Source: Bryum argenteum (Eukaryota > Streptophyta > Bryopsida > Bryales > Bryaceae). From it: a stretch of 64,000 nt of DNA. Position 1 is the first letter of the stretch, and each line of letters begins with the position of its first letter. Location of the stretch: assembly GCA_037043015.1 (NCBI GenBank), contig CM073326.1, positions 3,472,001 to 3,536,000 on the forward strand, given 5' to 3'. The position numbers and the translations under genes are program-made. The notes under the pieces are model-generated. The model ran no database searches and was not told the DNA's origin. It saw only the letters and a program-made list of their open reading frames with translations. Below are positions 1-10,478 of this stretch, one piece after another.

Positions 1-345
1 ATGATCCAGAAGAGCATCTATGAGGAGTTTTGACGTTTATAAACAGAAACAGTACAGACGTTTGTAACAGACTTTCTGCAAGAGCTTGATAAGATATCAT
101 AAAAGCAAGTGATTGACCAAGCAGATACCATTTTCGTAAATTAACTTAAAATGACGAGTCTTTTCCTGACTTCTTAATGCTGGAGGTTAAGGTGATATTT
201 ACTATAAGACTTTCAGTCGGTACTTTACATACTGTCACTTGTATAAACGTCGGTGCAGGTGAAAGATGACACGAGTATTCAAATCAAAACTCTCAGGTTG
301 ACCGTAACCAAATCATCGCTCATGATCAAAGAAGCAAAACTTTAC

Positions 346-836
346 CTTCACGCACTGGTCCCTTGACGTTGCGCATGATGAGACGATTCTGGTCGTCCAA
401 AAACTTGACACGGACCTGCGTAACCTGTCCTCGGGAGCCAGTGCGCCCGATCACCTTCATGACAATAGCCAGCTTCACGGCGGTATCCTGCAAAACCGTC
501 TCTTTCATCTCAGAACCGCCAAATCCACGATTTCTTTCTTATGAAAAGTTTCATGATGATGATATACCCTAATTGATGCACAGAAGCGAGAAAACTGAAA
601 CTGCCGTCGAAGAAAACCGAAATCATAACCCTAATCCAATATATCTATTCCATAATCCCGCGCCTACGAGATTCATCAACTAAAACACAGAAAACCGCGG
701 TGACGAGATCCATAACTGGGAAGGGAGAAAATTGTTGCGACGCGCCAGGATAAAAACCCTAGTTAATTCTAAAATCACGACACTTAGTTTACGTGCCGAA
801 AATTTCAAAGATTGAAGTGGGGAAGGAACGCACCAT
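346..836 (-). CDS. RPS28: 40S ribosomal protein S28 (eS28), partial at 3' end
   Basis: This encodes the small-subunit ribosomal protein eS28, an OB-fold protein of the cytosolic ribosome. The exon at 487-346 reads [17 protein letters not shown] and continues through the family-typical [20 protein letters not shown] and PVRE blocks, nearly the plant eS28 sequence. A splice acceptor (TTTTGCAG) lies directly before the Asp codon. An ATG directly followed by a GTGCGT donor lies at 836-834, so I infer that the start codon sits alone at the end of a leader exon with an intron of about 346 bp. The exon ends at a GTAAAG donor after 48 codons plus one base. The last 17 or so residues must come from an exon beyond the window start; I found no match in positions 1-325. 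Starting at the in-exon ATG at 508 instead would add an untypical N-terminus. The recognition is sure; the exon structure is inferred. Confidence 0.8.
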
Positions 837-943
837 GATAATTTAGCGCACAGGCGACGCCGAGTGCAAGACAATCTGAGAGCCGGAGGCGAAGGCAAGC
901 TTGGTTGCAAAAGAGAGTCTCCCGGAGCCGCAGACCCCTCTTC

Positions 944-963
944 AAGCAGGGAACCCTAACTTT
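944..963 (-). promoter_or_regulatory. Telo-box-like motif upstream of RPS28
   Basis: AACCCTAA (core 952-959), the telo-box of plant ribosomal-protein and translation genes, lies about 115 bp upstream of the inferred RPS28 start codon. Similar AACCCTA motifs recur in the putative first intron near 627 and 754. The family association is known; use of this copy is inferred. Confidence 0.4.
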
Positions 964-1279
964 CAGGTCCCAAACCAGGTCCTGTTTATGAACTCCTCGA
1001 TCGAGGTACCTTTTCGAGGGGTGGCTGCAGTGTTCCCGGACAGGTTGCGTTCCCTAAGAGAGAACTTGCAGTTCCCAACGTCGAACTGGCAGTTTTAAAA
1101 TGAAAAAAATTAACGTAATAATAATAATACTAAAGAATTAACACTTGTAGGCCCATGTTTGTATTTTTGGTAATTTTCTTGGGCTTCAGACGATGTGATT
1201 CTTGCACGGTTGGTTCCTCATGCTTTTCTACTCATCCTTAAATTAGGTCATTTTTGTAATTTCTGGTAATTTTGAGACC

Positions 1280-1642
1280 AGATAGATAGATAGAAACTCC
1301 GGTCCCTTTCTAAGGGGCCGGCGTGAATGAAGTGTCCGTTCGTAATGCTAATAACCCGATGGCCACCGGACAAGGGGAAATTGGAACAATACTACTTCCC
1401 CCTCTCGAGGGTGGACACTATAACTACGCTAGTTTCTAGCCTAGTTACTAGTGCCTTGAGGATACTTGACATAGTATCCCCCCAAAGGACTTTGAGGTAC
1501 CCATACAACAAGGTCCAAGGACCCCCCACAATAGTTGGGTGGACTATAGTGGTGAGCACCACGCCGGCATGGGGAATGGAACCCACGACCTCCTCAATGG
1601 GGGCCATGAGCCCCAACCACCAAGCCAAGGCTTGTGGTGCCT
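1280..1642 (-). mobile_element. tRNA-derived SINE, full length, with target-site duplication
   Basis: On the minus strand the element starts GGCACCACAAGCC. It has an A-box-like TGGCTTGGTGG and a B-box-like GTGGGTTCCATTCCC at tRNA-like spacing. It then has a unique body and ends in a TCTATCTATCTATCT tail. It is flanked by a perfect 10-bp direct repeat TTTTGAGACC (1270-1279 and 1643-1652). Sibling units of the surrounding tandem array carry the uninterrupted empty site. This is the structure expected of an RNA polymerase III retroposon. A second copy is at 40337-40611. The family is not named because I cannot compare it to a library. Confidence 0.8.
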
Positions 1643-2300
1643 TTTTGAGACCATATATACTTTGAAATTCGATATCTCAAAACCACCAAGCCCAATTCCC
1701 AATCAATCGTTTTCCGCAAATCTACAAAAATACTTGCTTCCAACAACACTAGTGCGGCCCGATCCAACCCCTTGTCTTCGAGATCATGTCGTCACAAACA
1801 AAACAAAATAAGCCCGTCCCCTCTGCCGTTAAAAATGAAACTAACAATTAAACAAACCATAATTCTACGTTTGTAGGCCCTTACTTCTACTTATGATGAA
1901 TCTTTCAGGGCTCCAAAAGATGCGATTCTCGCACGGTTGGGTTCCTCATGCTTTTTTGCAGGATCTAAAATCAGGACAATTTTTCGTAGTTTCCGGTAAT
2001 TTGAAACCATAAATACTTGAAAATTCAATATCTTGAAATTGGTGGCTCCGATTTGCAATCCCTTGCATTGCCACGCCCACATAAATAATTTTATAATGTT
2101 TCTCTTGTTTTTTCTGCTAGATCTATAAATAGGTCATTTTTATACTTTTTAGCGATTTAAGAGCCATATATACTTTAAAATTCAATATCTTGGAATCTGT
2201 TGACCCGTTTTGCAATCCAAAAGTTTTCCACAACTCTACAAAAAAACCGTCTTTCAACTATACTACATGCGGCCCATCCAACAAGCGCTTGCTTGGATTT

Positions 2301-2305
<5 letters not shown>

Positions 2306-2369
<64 letters not shown>
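2306..2369. repeat. (AT)n microsatellite
   Basis: About 32 uninterrupted AT dinucleotides, inside unit 2 of the tandem array. Confidence 0.95.
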
Positions 2370-2374
<5 letters not shown>

Positions 2375-3280
2375 AAACAAACTACCGGTACCTGCCTTAA
2401 ATAATAGATACTAGTTTGTCCACATGGCTTTGCGACGCTCACATAAGTACTTTGACCATGCTCATTGTCGTTACCATAAAGGGAGAAAAAACAAGATTTT
2501 AGGCTTGTAGGCCCACGTTTTGGCAAATTTTCTAGGGCTCCAAACAACGTCATTCTTGCGTAGTTGGGTTTCTCTTGTTTTCTACTCAATCTAAAATTGG
2601 GTCTATTTTGTAATTTTTGGTAAACTTTGAAACTATAAATACTCCGAAATTCAATACCTCCAAATTTGCGGACCCAATCTCCATTCCGATCGTGGCCCGC
2701 ACCCCTACGAAGATACCCGCATCCAATGGTGCTTCATGTGGCTGATCTAACCCCCGGTCCTCGAGATCATAATGTCATAAAACTAAACAAACAAGACAAA
2801 AATACAATCTCCCTTATATAATAGATATTAGTGCGCCTGCGGGGCCTTGCCAGGTACACATAAATACTTTGTTCATGCACATCCGCACTACCGTAGAAAG
2901 AAAATAAAACGAGAATTTTAAGCTTGAGGGTCCACATTTCTATTTCTAGTAGAATTTTGAGGACTCCAAACGACGTGAAATTTGCACATTTGGATTCCTT
3001 CTATTTTTCTTCTCAATCCAACTCTATGTCACTTTTTGTAATTTCTCATAACTCTTCAAACTATAAAAACTTTGAAATTCAATATCTTAGAATCAACAGG
3101 CGAGATCTGCAATCCAATTGTTGCCTCCACCCCTACAGTAATATGTGCTTTCAAGAATACTTCAAGCACCTAGATCTGCTTGACAGTCCCGGGGATTCAT
3201 AATGTCACAAAACGAGAAACAAATTCAAACAAACAAAAGAAAACAAACAAATCACCTTATACAATAGACTATCATGGAAT

Positions 3281-4717
3281 ATAAGTTACCACATTGACAT
3301 CATAAAACAAATATTTAACTAATTATGGACTTATTTGCAACTTATGGACTTTTTGCAACTAATGAAGAACCTTGGTTTTATCGGCAGCCAGCCGAAACAT
3401 CTCCACATGAGCGACTTTCAAAAGGCCATAACTCAGTCACTTTTTGTCCAAATCAAACATATGAGGTGTTTTTTGACATCTACATTTCTCACAGATATAA
3501 TTTGACTGATTTGATTTGTTTAATTTGGACAAAATTTGACTGAGTTATGACCTTTCAAAGATTATTGATGGAGTCTAAAGGTAATATTGGCGGACAACCG
3601 ACATTATTTCTGGACTATGAATTTGTCCATATTTAGTTAGATATCACTTTAACGCCCTTCTTTTAATAAGTAGTGGCTATCTTCTATTTTTAAGTGATTA
3701 AACCCGTAAAGGTGAGTAGCCTCAAAACAAAAACCCTCAAAATTTTCATTTCACTTAATATGTTCATTACATGGTAAATTGTAAAGTTTTTAATAATTCT
3801 TGTGAATCAATTAACAATTTTTGAAAGAGCTATTAGAAATCTAAATTGCAAGTGAAAACTCTTGAAAAATCTCCTTCACAACAACACGGATGCTTACATT
3901 TTAAGCCCAAATTTTCAAAAAGTTACACCAAAAAACATGTTTAAAGAGCTTGGTTGGGTAATATTACGAAGTATACGGTAATATTGTAAAAACAAGCAAT
4001 TTTCAAGGCATAAGTAGATTTGCCTCCAAAATGGCACGTTTAAGGACGTGGGCCAAATGACACATTAAATAAAGCGAGTTTAAGAGAATTGAGGATTAGG
4101 AATTGAGGATAGTTGATTTCGGATTTCCTAATATTGACATTAAGTTTGTCACTGTATGAACCTAAATTTTTTCCTTTTCAATTTTGATCAATTTTTGGTT
4201 AATTATAAGAGTGGTAAGCTTGCTAACCACGTTCTCCTAATGATCATAAATTTGATATGAGTTTGTTGCGTAATTAATGACTAGAATCATTTTCAAAATA
4301 TATTTCTAACACAAAAACTTTAGACCTTTGGACATAAAAGCAAAAGTGCTAACAACAATTTGTGAGGGTTTCTTGACGGGACCAACCCAAAAGTGCCTTC
4401 CACCCCTCCTAAATTTACCCCTGAACTACCATGCCCTTCTCCTTGGTGTCTAGGTACGTACTCGGGCATAAGGGCGGTGTCAATGAGACTTAGCAAAGGC
4501 TTGGCAAGGTTGGAGAGTATAAGCTACTTCCTAGATGGGGTACTTATGAAAAACAAACATAGCAAATGAATTCAAATTCTAACAATCAAATTTGCAAGAT
4601 ACAGAAACAATGGCCATAGATTTCATTTAGGGGCAATTCTAAGGAATTCTAAGAAAATTTCCCAAAATAAAATGTTTCAGCAACTCTCGGCTTGGCTTAA
4701 ATGAAAGAAAAAACATA
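3281..4717. other. Non-genic stretch with repeat fragments
   Basis: No gene is seen. The stretch holds a small foldback at 3415-3560, whose arms carry CATAACTCAGTCA and its inverted partner TGACTGAGTTATG. Around 3760-4600 it also holds a decayed sequence that reappears in inverted orientation at about 25.9-27.2 kb and, in part, at 48.4-48.8 kb. Shared landmarks include a block meaning GTGCCTTCCAC next to GAGGGTTTC, and AAGAGCTTGGTTGGG. Confidence 0.55.
3415..3560. repeat. Small foldback repeat
   Basis: The arms at 3415-3458 and 3522-3560 are imperfect reverse complements. They share CTTTCAAAAGG...TTTGTCCAAAT motifs with the foldback at 19262-19434, so they probably belong to the same MITE-like family. 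Confidence 0.55.
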
Positions 4718-5457
4718 GTCGACCTTGCAGATCAAATCACCTCAGCTAGCAAATTGACGAAGATGCACGTGATGAACATACAACTTTCTTTGTTTCACTG
4801 AAGCTTTCTTTTGGAACTAATTACATGCAACTTCGAGGTGACGGATACTAGATTGGAACATCTTTCATCGGTGAAATTGACACAACACTTTAAAATGATT
4901 ATATTAAAAATGAGTATATTCAAGTATTGGGGGGTGTACACAATCCTCACAAAATTTGGTTTCACCGAATTGCGATCAACTCATTCAAACTTATTACGAA
5001 GACGATTTATTTACTTTCTCGATTTTGCAGTAGGCAAGACCAGGTAGTAGTCAGTTCCAACTACGGTACCCACGACCTCTTGACACTTTTACACATGGAG
5101 TAGAGAGAATGGGCAAAGTATAGAGCAGCTTTTAACGATTCTGATTGGATTACTCCTTTGAGATTTCAGCTAAACATTTCTATCCAGTAGAGCCGTCCGG
5201 CACTATCTCATCCTGAGGTCACCCACGAAGTCGGCCAAGATGCCCAGTGTGTTGAAGCTTGCGTTCCATCTCGCAGCGAATGGATTCTTCATCGTGCCAA
5301 CTGGAATGTCCTTACCAGTGTTCGATGCCACATATGAAGACTTCGAACTCAGATGCTAGCAAAATTTGATACATTACACGTTATCGACCCCTCAACACCT
5401 TCTGCATCGGACCAGAGACCTCCTTCAAAATTAAACTCTCGTCGGCCTTCCAGCTAC

Positions 5458-8261
5458 TCAGGTGCGGGTGCCGCTTGGGCCACTTCGTGCAGTGATGAGA
5501 GCAGTGATGCTATCGATGAGGGGTTGGTAGTCATCCGCGGAGCCTTGTCCTAGCTGACCCAGAGCTTGAACCTGCCACTTGGATTCCGGAGCCTCACTCC
5601 GGTACATCCGGCACATGATGACCGAGGTGTGCGCGGCCAGAGATTTATCTTCTAGACTGTACTCGCACAGCTCCGCACCCGTTTTGTCATCTTTCAGTTG
5701 CACGAAAGGGAGTCGAAAATCACGTAACGTTGCCCCGTGCCACCCGCTCATGGTGAAGTAAAGCTCTGTGATGTTGCTCGCAAGGAGCGAGAGGTTGATC
5801 TGCATACTGTGATTTCCTTGTCGCATCTCGATGTCAATTATGTCGCCGGAGTGTGTGATGGCATTCCTTTGGCTGCGCACATGGCCATAGTCGACCACCT
5901 CCACGAAAGCCCCGTGCACATCGAACAACAAGCAGGAAGCATCCAGGTATTGCACATTGTCACCTCGCCAGCGCCATGATTCCATCATCGTCGCTGTATT
6001 CAGGTTCACGGTGTGAGACTCACCTTTGCTCAGGATCCTCGACACTCCCCGCCTCTGAATTTGTTGAAATCTCGTGTCGCGAGTGTGGTAGCCTTTCAGA
6101 AGCGAGTTTTTCCAGCATTGTCCCAACCACTTGGTAAGATACAGCTTCGTCGGGCACTCCATCCCCATGATTCGGAAGAAGGGCCAATCGAACCCAGTTG
6201 TGACCACCTTCTTGATGAACTCCTGGATCCGCTTCTTCAAATACGACGACGGCATGCCGTACAGCGCGTCGTACCCGGCTGTGACTTTCTTCCGTGGCGT
6301 CCCGCTGGGGCGTGCCAGCAAGTGCAGGAAGCCAGCGTGAAACATGGTCAAACGCAATGCAACTCGACTACCCTCCCACGCGATGCGCAGCAGCCTCTCG
6401 TCAACTGACGCCGATTTGTTGCCGGCCTGCTCGTAGTTGGATGCTACGGACGGGTCGTGCTTGCAGATCCAAATGACACTCCGGTCGAAGACTTCGTTTG
6501 TGAGCGGCCCAACAACCTGCTTCCACGCCGTGGCTTCCGAGGAGCACACACTCAGGCGCGCCATGAGCCTTCCCAGATCCGAGCACTGCTCCTTCGTTCG
6601 CGCCCTCGGCGAGTTTCGAAACGTGATGACTTCTCGCTCAGCCGTGTCCCAGAGGTTGAACTTCTCGCACAGAGCAAGAAACAGTCGGTGCATCATGCAG
6701 TAGCCCTCAATGGCACGCTCGCTGGCGCGCACTCCCTTGTCGCACAGCAGCACCACCATCGTGTTCAGCACCTTGGGCATCACGTCCAACACCATACCAG
6801 GCTGGAACGCTGCCCCCCGACCGCAGAGCTCAGCGATTGTGGTTTGAATTCTCGGCAGTGCGCGCTGGAAGTGATCTCGCGTAATGTACAGAGGGAGCAG
6901 CAGCCCGAATTTCTGGTTGTCAGCTGTGCGGCGCACGCCGCTCGAGTACGCCCCCTCCGACAGGATGTCGAAATGCAATGAAATGTAATCCACCTCACGC
7001 GTTTTGGGGTTGACGGTGAAGGAGAGCGGGAAGCCGAGCACCTCTTCCTCGAAAGTGCACTTCGTGTAGAAGCAACGCAAACTCTCGACGATGTTGTTCT
7101 GCTGCAGCGAGAACACGCGCTTCCAATCCCCCATGGACTCCGCGGTGAGAGAGCTGGTGGGGAAGTGTCGGTGGAGCAGCAGCTTCCACAAGTAGCCGTC
7201 TTCGCTGGCCACTTTGAGCCCTCGACATGTCCTGGCCAGAGAACTCAAAGCTTCCGTGGACAGCATGCGCATGATTGTAGTGAGAGCCTCTTGCGGGAGT
7301 GGCCCAAAGTACCCCATGGCTCTCTCAATGCTGTCAGCGTTCGAATTCCTCCCCTTCGAATTTGGAGTTGTCTCCTGGTCCGCACCCCTCTGCTCGTCCA
7401 CACTCCTTACCTCGACCGGACTCCGTACCATGTTCGTATTCGACGCTTTCGTCCGAGCTCTGGATTTCTTGGAGGTCACAATATGCCACTCCTCATGCTG
7501 AGGCTCGTCAACATGATAGACTGGAGGATGCGATATGGGCCGCGATCGATTTGGATTGGTGATGAGCTTCTTCTGCCTGTTGCGTACGATATCCTCGATC
7601 TCCTCTGGAGTCAAAAACGCGGGGACGGGTTTTGTGCCCGAGTGTCCACAGCCTTGGCAGACGAAATCCCTTGCTCGCTCCATCGCTTGTAGCATGGAAA
7701 CGTTCCGGACGTCGTAGAGGAGATCCTCTTGAAGTAGAAAGGCTTGCAGTTGAAGCAGGACACTCTGCACACTATACGCACTGCTCCAGCCCTTGTAACC
7801 TGGAGTGCAGTTCCAGAGCTCCACAAGACAGCGGCCGTTCGCCTACACACCCACACACACATAACACGATCTTACTCAAAAGGTTCACTGCGCGCAGCAG
7901 GCACGAAATTACAAACATTCCGACTCACCCGCCATCAAGGATCATGTCAACCATGGGTGATCAAACGTACCTGAGAACCCCAGTGAGGCGCGACGTTGGG
8001 GTGAGGCAACGGCGTGCAGAGGAACACATTTGGACCACATAGAGGAAAGGAGTTTTCATCAAACTCCAGAATAAGATGAAAGACTGCGCCGGCCAGAGGA
8101 CTCCCTCGCGATTCATCGCCTTCCGAGCTGCGGATATTGACGTGCCACTTGAAGAGGTTGTCGTGCTCCGGCTCCCCGACCACATTGAAAAGCGGACTCT
8201 CCTTCACCTCCTGCAGGTCCTTCATGAGGCGCCGCACCACCATTGTCACTCCATCTGCCAT
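5458..8261 (-). CDS. E2-like / F-box / TerD-like fusion protein, copy 1 (intact)
   Basis: Two exons (8261-7971 and 7842-5458) give about 891 residues. The intron starts GTACGT and ends GTGTGTAG, in phase 0, after residue 97. Residues 1-140 resemble a ubiquitin-conjugating (E2) fold: a FHLILEF strand, a proline-rich turn, HPN at 87-89, then NGRCLVELW with Cys102 at the catalytic position. The HPN-to-Cys spacing is longer than usual, and the intron falls between these two motifs. A CQGCGHS pair of cysteines follows at about 159-165. An F-box lies at about 276-323 (PLPQEALTTIMRMLS then LARTCRGLK and LWK). The middle, about 350-720, is unrecognised. Residues 728-878 match TerD: YLDASCLLFD, HSGD, LPFVQL, GAELCEYSLED and a terminal SKWQVQALGQ block. 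I infer a ubiquitin-ligase-type adaptor carrying its own E2-like module. Enzyme activity and target are unknown. One Phe codon is missing near 6175 relative to the other copies. Confidence 0.85.
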
Positions 8262-8641
8262 GATGGATTACAGAGTCACTTGCTGAATCGAATCGTGAGT
8301 CGCTGCCTCTGAGTTTCTCCGACTACGAAACAAACCACACAATCGTGAGATTTGATCGAGCCGGAGAAGACTCAGAGGTCAACTCAGAAGCGTCACAAAT
8401 AGCACTTGCTCAATCGGCATGCATGCAATTGTTGAGATGGGAGTACTGTATTGTAGTGTACAGGGACTCTCTTTTATTCTCATGCCGATGTTGAGTTGTC
8501 TTGGGTGACAAGCAAGTCTATTTGTCGGCAGAGTGAGTCCACCTTCGTAAACAAGCAAAGTGTACATTTGTCTGCAAGTTGAGTCTATCTTTGGTAGTAC
8601 AGATTGTCTGTGAAGAGCAAGTTAGCATCTGTGAGTCCCTG
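8262..8641 (-). promoter_or_regulatory. 5' flank shared by the three fusion-gene copies
   Basis: This stretch is conserved in copy 2 (20961-21340) and, more diverged, in copy 3 (about 44100-44523). The strongest conservation is in the last 130 bp before the ATG, which includes CGGAGAAACTCAGAGGCAGC. This fits a retained promoter and leader. An AATAAAAG sequence about 200 bp upstream could serve as a TATA element. On copies 1 and 2 the flank is cut at its far side by a TTAA-type MITE and Copia-1. Confidence 0.45.
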
Positions 8642-8685
8642 TTAACCCTTGAACGCCCAAGCATGCCCGAGCCTGGGCTTTTTCG

Positions 8686-9234
8686 TGTTGTGATACAACC
8701 TAGGCGACCCAGGAACTTTCTACCCCTAGGAATTAACTCCTAGTAATTACCTTGGAATTAACTTCCACGGATAGTAAACGGGCTGTTTAGTTGTAGTTAT
8801 TGGATAATGAAGGTGTGGTCGTTGTGTTATCATCTAGTTATCACTAGAGATAACTACTCTCTCTTTTACATATATATATACTAGAGGAGAGCCTTGCTCT
8901 CCTCACTTCTTTGCTTCCACAGGTCTCTCTCTTGCTTATTTGTTAACCCCTAAAGATCCAAGAAAGCCGAAATGGCTTTTTGGGGTTTCCGCAGGGAAAA
9001 AAGTCAGCCAACTTTGACCATTATAATCTCAAAATCAGAAAACAATTAACGGTTCAAATTTGACATATGAGTATAGGGTCAAGTTCACTTCAAGATCCTA
9101 TGGTTGGATCTTCTAATTCCGCTTAGATTGAGTTTTTTCGGGCCTGAAGTAGAAGAGGGTCTTTTGTGATAATTTAGACAATTTTGTATCAAGGATCTTT
9201 AGGGGTTAAGCTTGCTTGCTTGCTTTCTCTAACA
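8686..9234 (+). repeat. Copia-1 5' LTR (549 bp, enlarged by a nested MITE)
   Basis: It is 263 bp longer than the 3' LTR. The excess is exactly a 259-bp MITE plus its 4-bp TTAA duplication. Without it both LTRs are 286 bp and nearly identical. A TATATATATACTAGAGGAG stretch near 8871-8889 probably contains the LTR TATA region. Confidence 0.95.
8947..9205. mobile_element. TTAA-type MITE (family 2) nested in the LTR
   Basis: Terminal inverted repeats CCCCTAAAGATCC / GGATCTTTAGGGG are flanked by TTAA at 8943-8946 and 9206-9209. The 3' LTR has the single-TTAA empty site, so the insertion is proven by comparison. The TTAA target and CCC ends suggest piggyBac-type mobilisation. The same insertion is present in the right arm (20395-20654). 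Confidence 0.9.
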
Positions 9235-9722
9235 CGTTATCAGCACATGCTTTGCTCTGTTACTTAGTTTTGCTTTCCTTGGTGGTTGTGACTATTTTCT
9301 CTTTCCTTTTAGAAGTGACACCCGAGAGAAGGATAGTTACTTACTCATTTTATTTGTTTTATTTTTCTTTTGCTACATGCACTGCTGTTGTTTTGTTATA
9401 GCAGCCGCATCCTTGCCGAACAATAGACACAGCCACATTTAGCCTATACTCTGTCGCCTAAAGATATTTTATTTCTTTCTGTTTGTTCTAGTTAACTCTT
9501 TTGTGTGGTTGCTGGAACCAGCAGTCCAGCCGGTGTCCGCAGAGCCACAGCCCCGCAGCAAGCTGCTGCTCCTCTACCTCGCAGCAGACTGCCTGGTTTT
9601 CCCCGCTGCCCTCTGCAGCCGTTGCTGTCCCGCTCCTGCTCTCTGCAGGCCCACTTTCTGTTATTTTCTCCATTTTCTTTCTTTCGCCATCTTTGTGGCA
9701 GGTGCTCAACATTTGCACCAAC

Positions 9723-10478
9723 ATGACTACCACACGTGAGCCTCGTACCCAAGCTCTGCTTTTTGAGGCTCTCGCAGTAGACGGCAACAATTTTCTCGAA
9801 TGGACAAGCCACGTTCACACCTACCTCAGCGCGGAAGAACTTGAGGGTGCCTTGTACCGAGCGACGGCGGAGGGGATGCCAAACTCCAAGTGCCAACAAG
9901 CGTTAATGATCTTACGCCGTCACATGGAGACCTCACTACGCCAACAGTACCTGCAAATTTCGGACGCGGCGAGCCTGTGGTCTCAAATCCAAGCACGCTT
10001 CGAACATCACCAAGACTTGCTGCTTCCTCAAGCCCGGAGCAAATGGGTGAACCTTCGTGTTATGAACTTCCCTTCCATCCATGACTTCAACTCCGACCTC
10101 CACCGTTTATCTGCTCAACTCCGACTGTGTGGCGAACGCATGACCAACGCTGACCTCATCGACAAAACCTTATCTACTTTTCCACCTGCAACAGCTATTC
10201 TTGCCCAGCAGTATCGCAACATGCGATTTACTACTCACTCTGAGCTCATGTCCAACTTGTTGATGGTAGAGAAGCAGCAGCTCTTGCTTGTGAAGAATGC
10301 AGAATCTCGGCCGGCGCGGGAGATCCATACGACCGAACCCGTCACCACAACCTCCGCTACTCCAACTCTGCCAGCAGCTGCTCCGGTTTCCTCCACCACG
10401 CCAGCAACAAAAGCCGTAGAAGCCAACAATACCGAGGCCGCACGACGACCCCCACGCGGCGGCAGAGGACGTGGCTGA
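9723..10478 (+). CDS. gag: Copia-1 gag (first part of the gag-pol frame)
   Basis: The ATG at 9723 opens a frame of 251 residues (MTTTREPRTQ) with the plant Copia Gag pattern of an N-terminal FLEWTSHVHTYL block and helices such as SLWSQIQARF. It ends in an Arg/Gly-rich RRPPRGGRGRG stretch at a TGA (10476-10478). The same frame continues past the TGA into an Arg/Asp-rich linker and the zinc knuckle CHNCGRIGHYVREC at about 10690-10731. The TGA therefore splits what should be one Gag-Pol protein, just upstream of the nucleic-acid-binding knuckle. It may be a point mutation in an Arg codon or, less likely, a read-through site. Confidence 0.85.
   Translation: MTTTREPRTQALLFEALAVDGNNFLEWTSHVHTYLSAEELEGALYRATAEGMPNSKCQQALMILRRHMETSLRQQYLQISDAASLWSQIQARFEHHQDLLLPQARSKWVNLRVMNFPSIHDFNSDLHRLSAQLRLCGERMTNADLIDKTLSTFPPATAILAQQYRNMRFTTHSELMSNLLMVEKQQLLLVKNAESRPAREIHTTEPVTTTSATPTLPAAAPVSSTTPATKAVEANNTEAARRPPRGGRGRG

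Larger units (their letters stand above)
1149..3280. repeat. Degenerate tandem array, about four units
   Basis: Related units begin near 1149, 1876, 2507 and 2920. Each starts with a GTAGGCCCA-like block. It then runs through an ACG(A)TG(C/T)GATTCTTGCAC-type block, a GGTAATTTTGAGACC-ATATATACTTTGAAATTCAATATC block, and a GATCCAACCCC-CGAGATCAT block. Spacing varies from about 410 to 730 bp because of a SINE in unit 1 and an internal partial duplication plus an AT microsatellite in unit 2. No protein is conserved between units, so this looks like non-coding repeat DNA. Confidence 0.7.

Noticed and set aside
1560..1645. A functional tRNA gene
   Set aside because: A- and B-box-like blocks are present, but no cloverleaf or anticodon arm can be drawn. 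The flanks show retroposition.
1327..1811. Short frames of 78-112 residues over the SINE
   Set aside because: They lie within a tRNA-derived SINE and are disrupted in its second copy.
2175..2589. Ile/Tyr-rich hydrophobic frames
   Set aside because: These are translation of the (AT)n microsatellite; the same explains the frame at 30137-30505.
6013..7692. Long antisense and alternate frames inside the fusion gene (for example 6457-6981 and 7165-7692)
   Set aside because: They mirror the GC-rich codon pattern of the real gene, lack motifs, and break at the frameshift between copies.
9501..9722. N-terminal extension of Copia-1 Gag in the same open frame
   Set aside because: The Cys/Ser/Pro-rich extension does not resemble Gag; the ATG at 9723 starts the recognisable protein.
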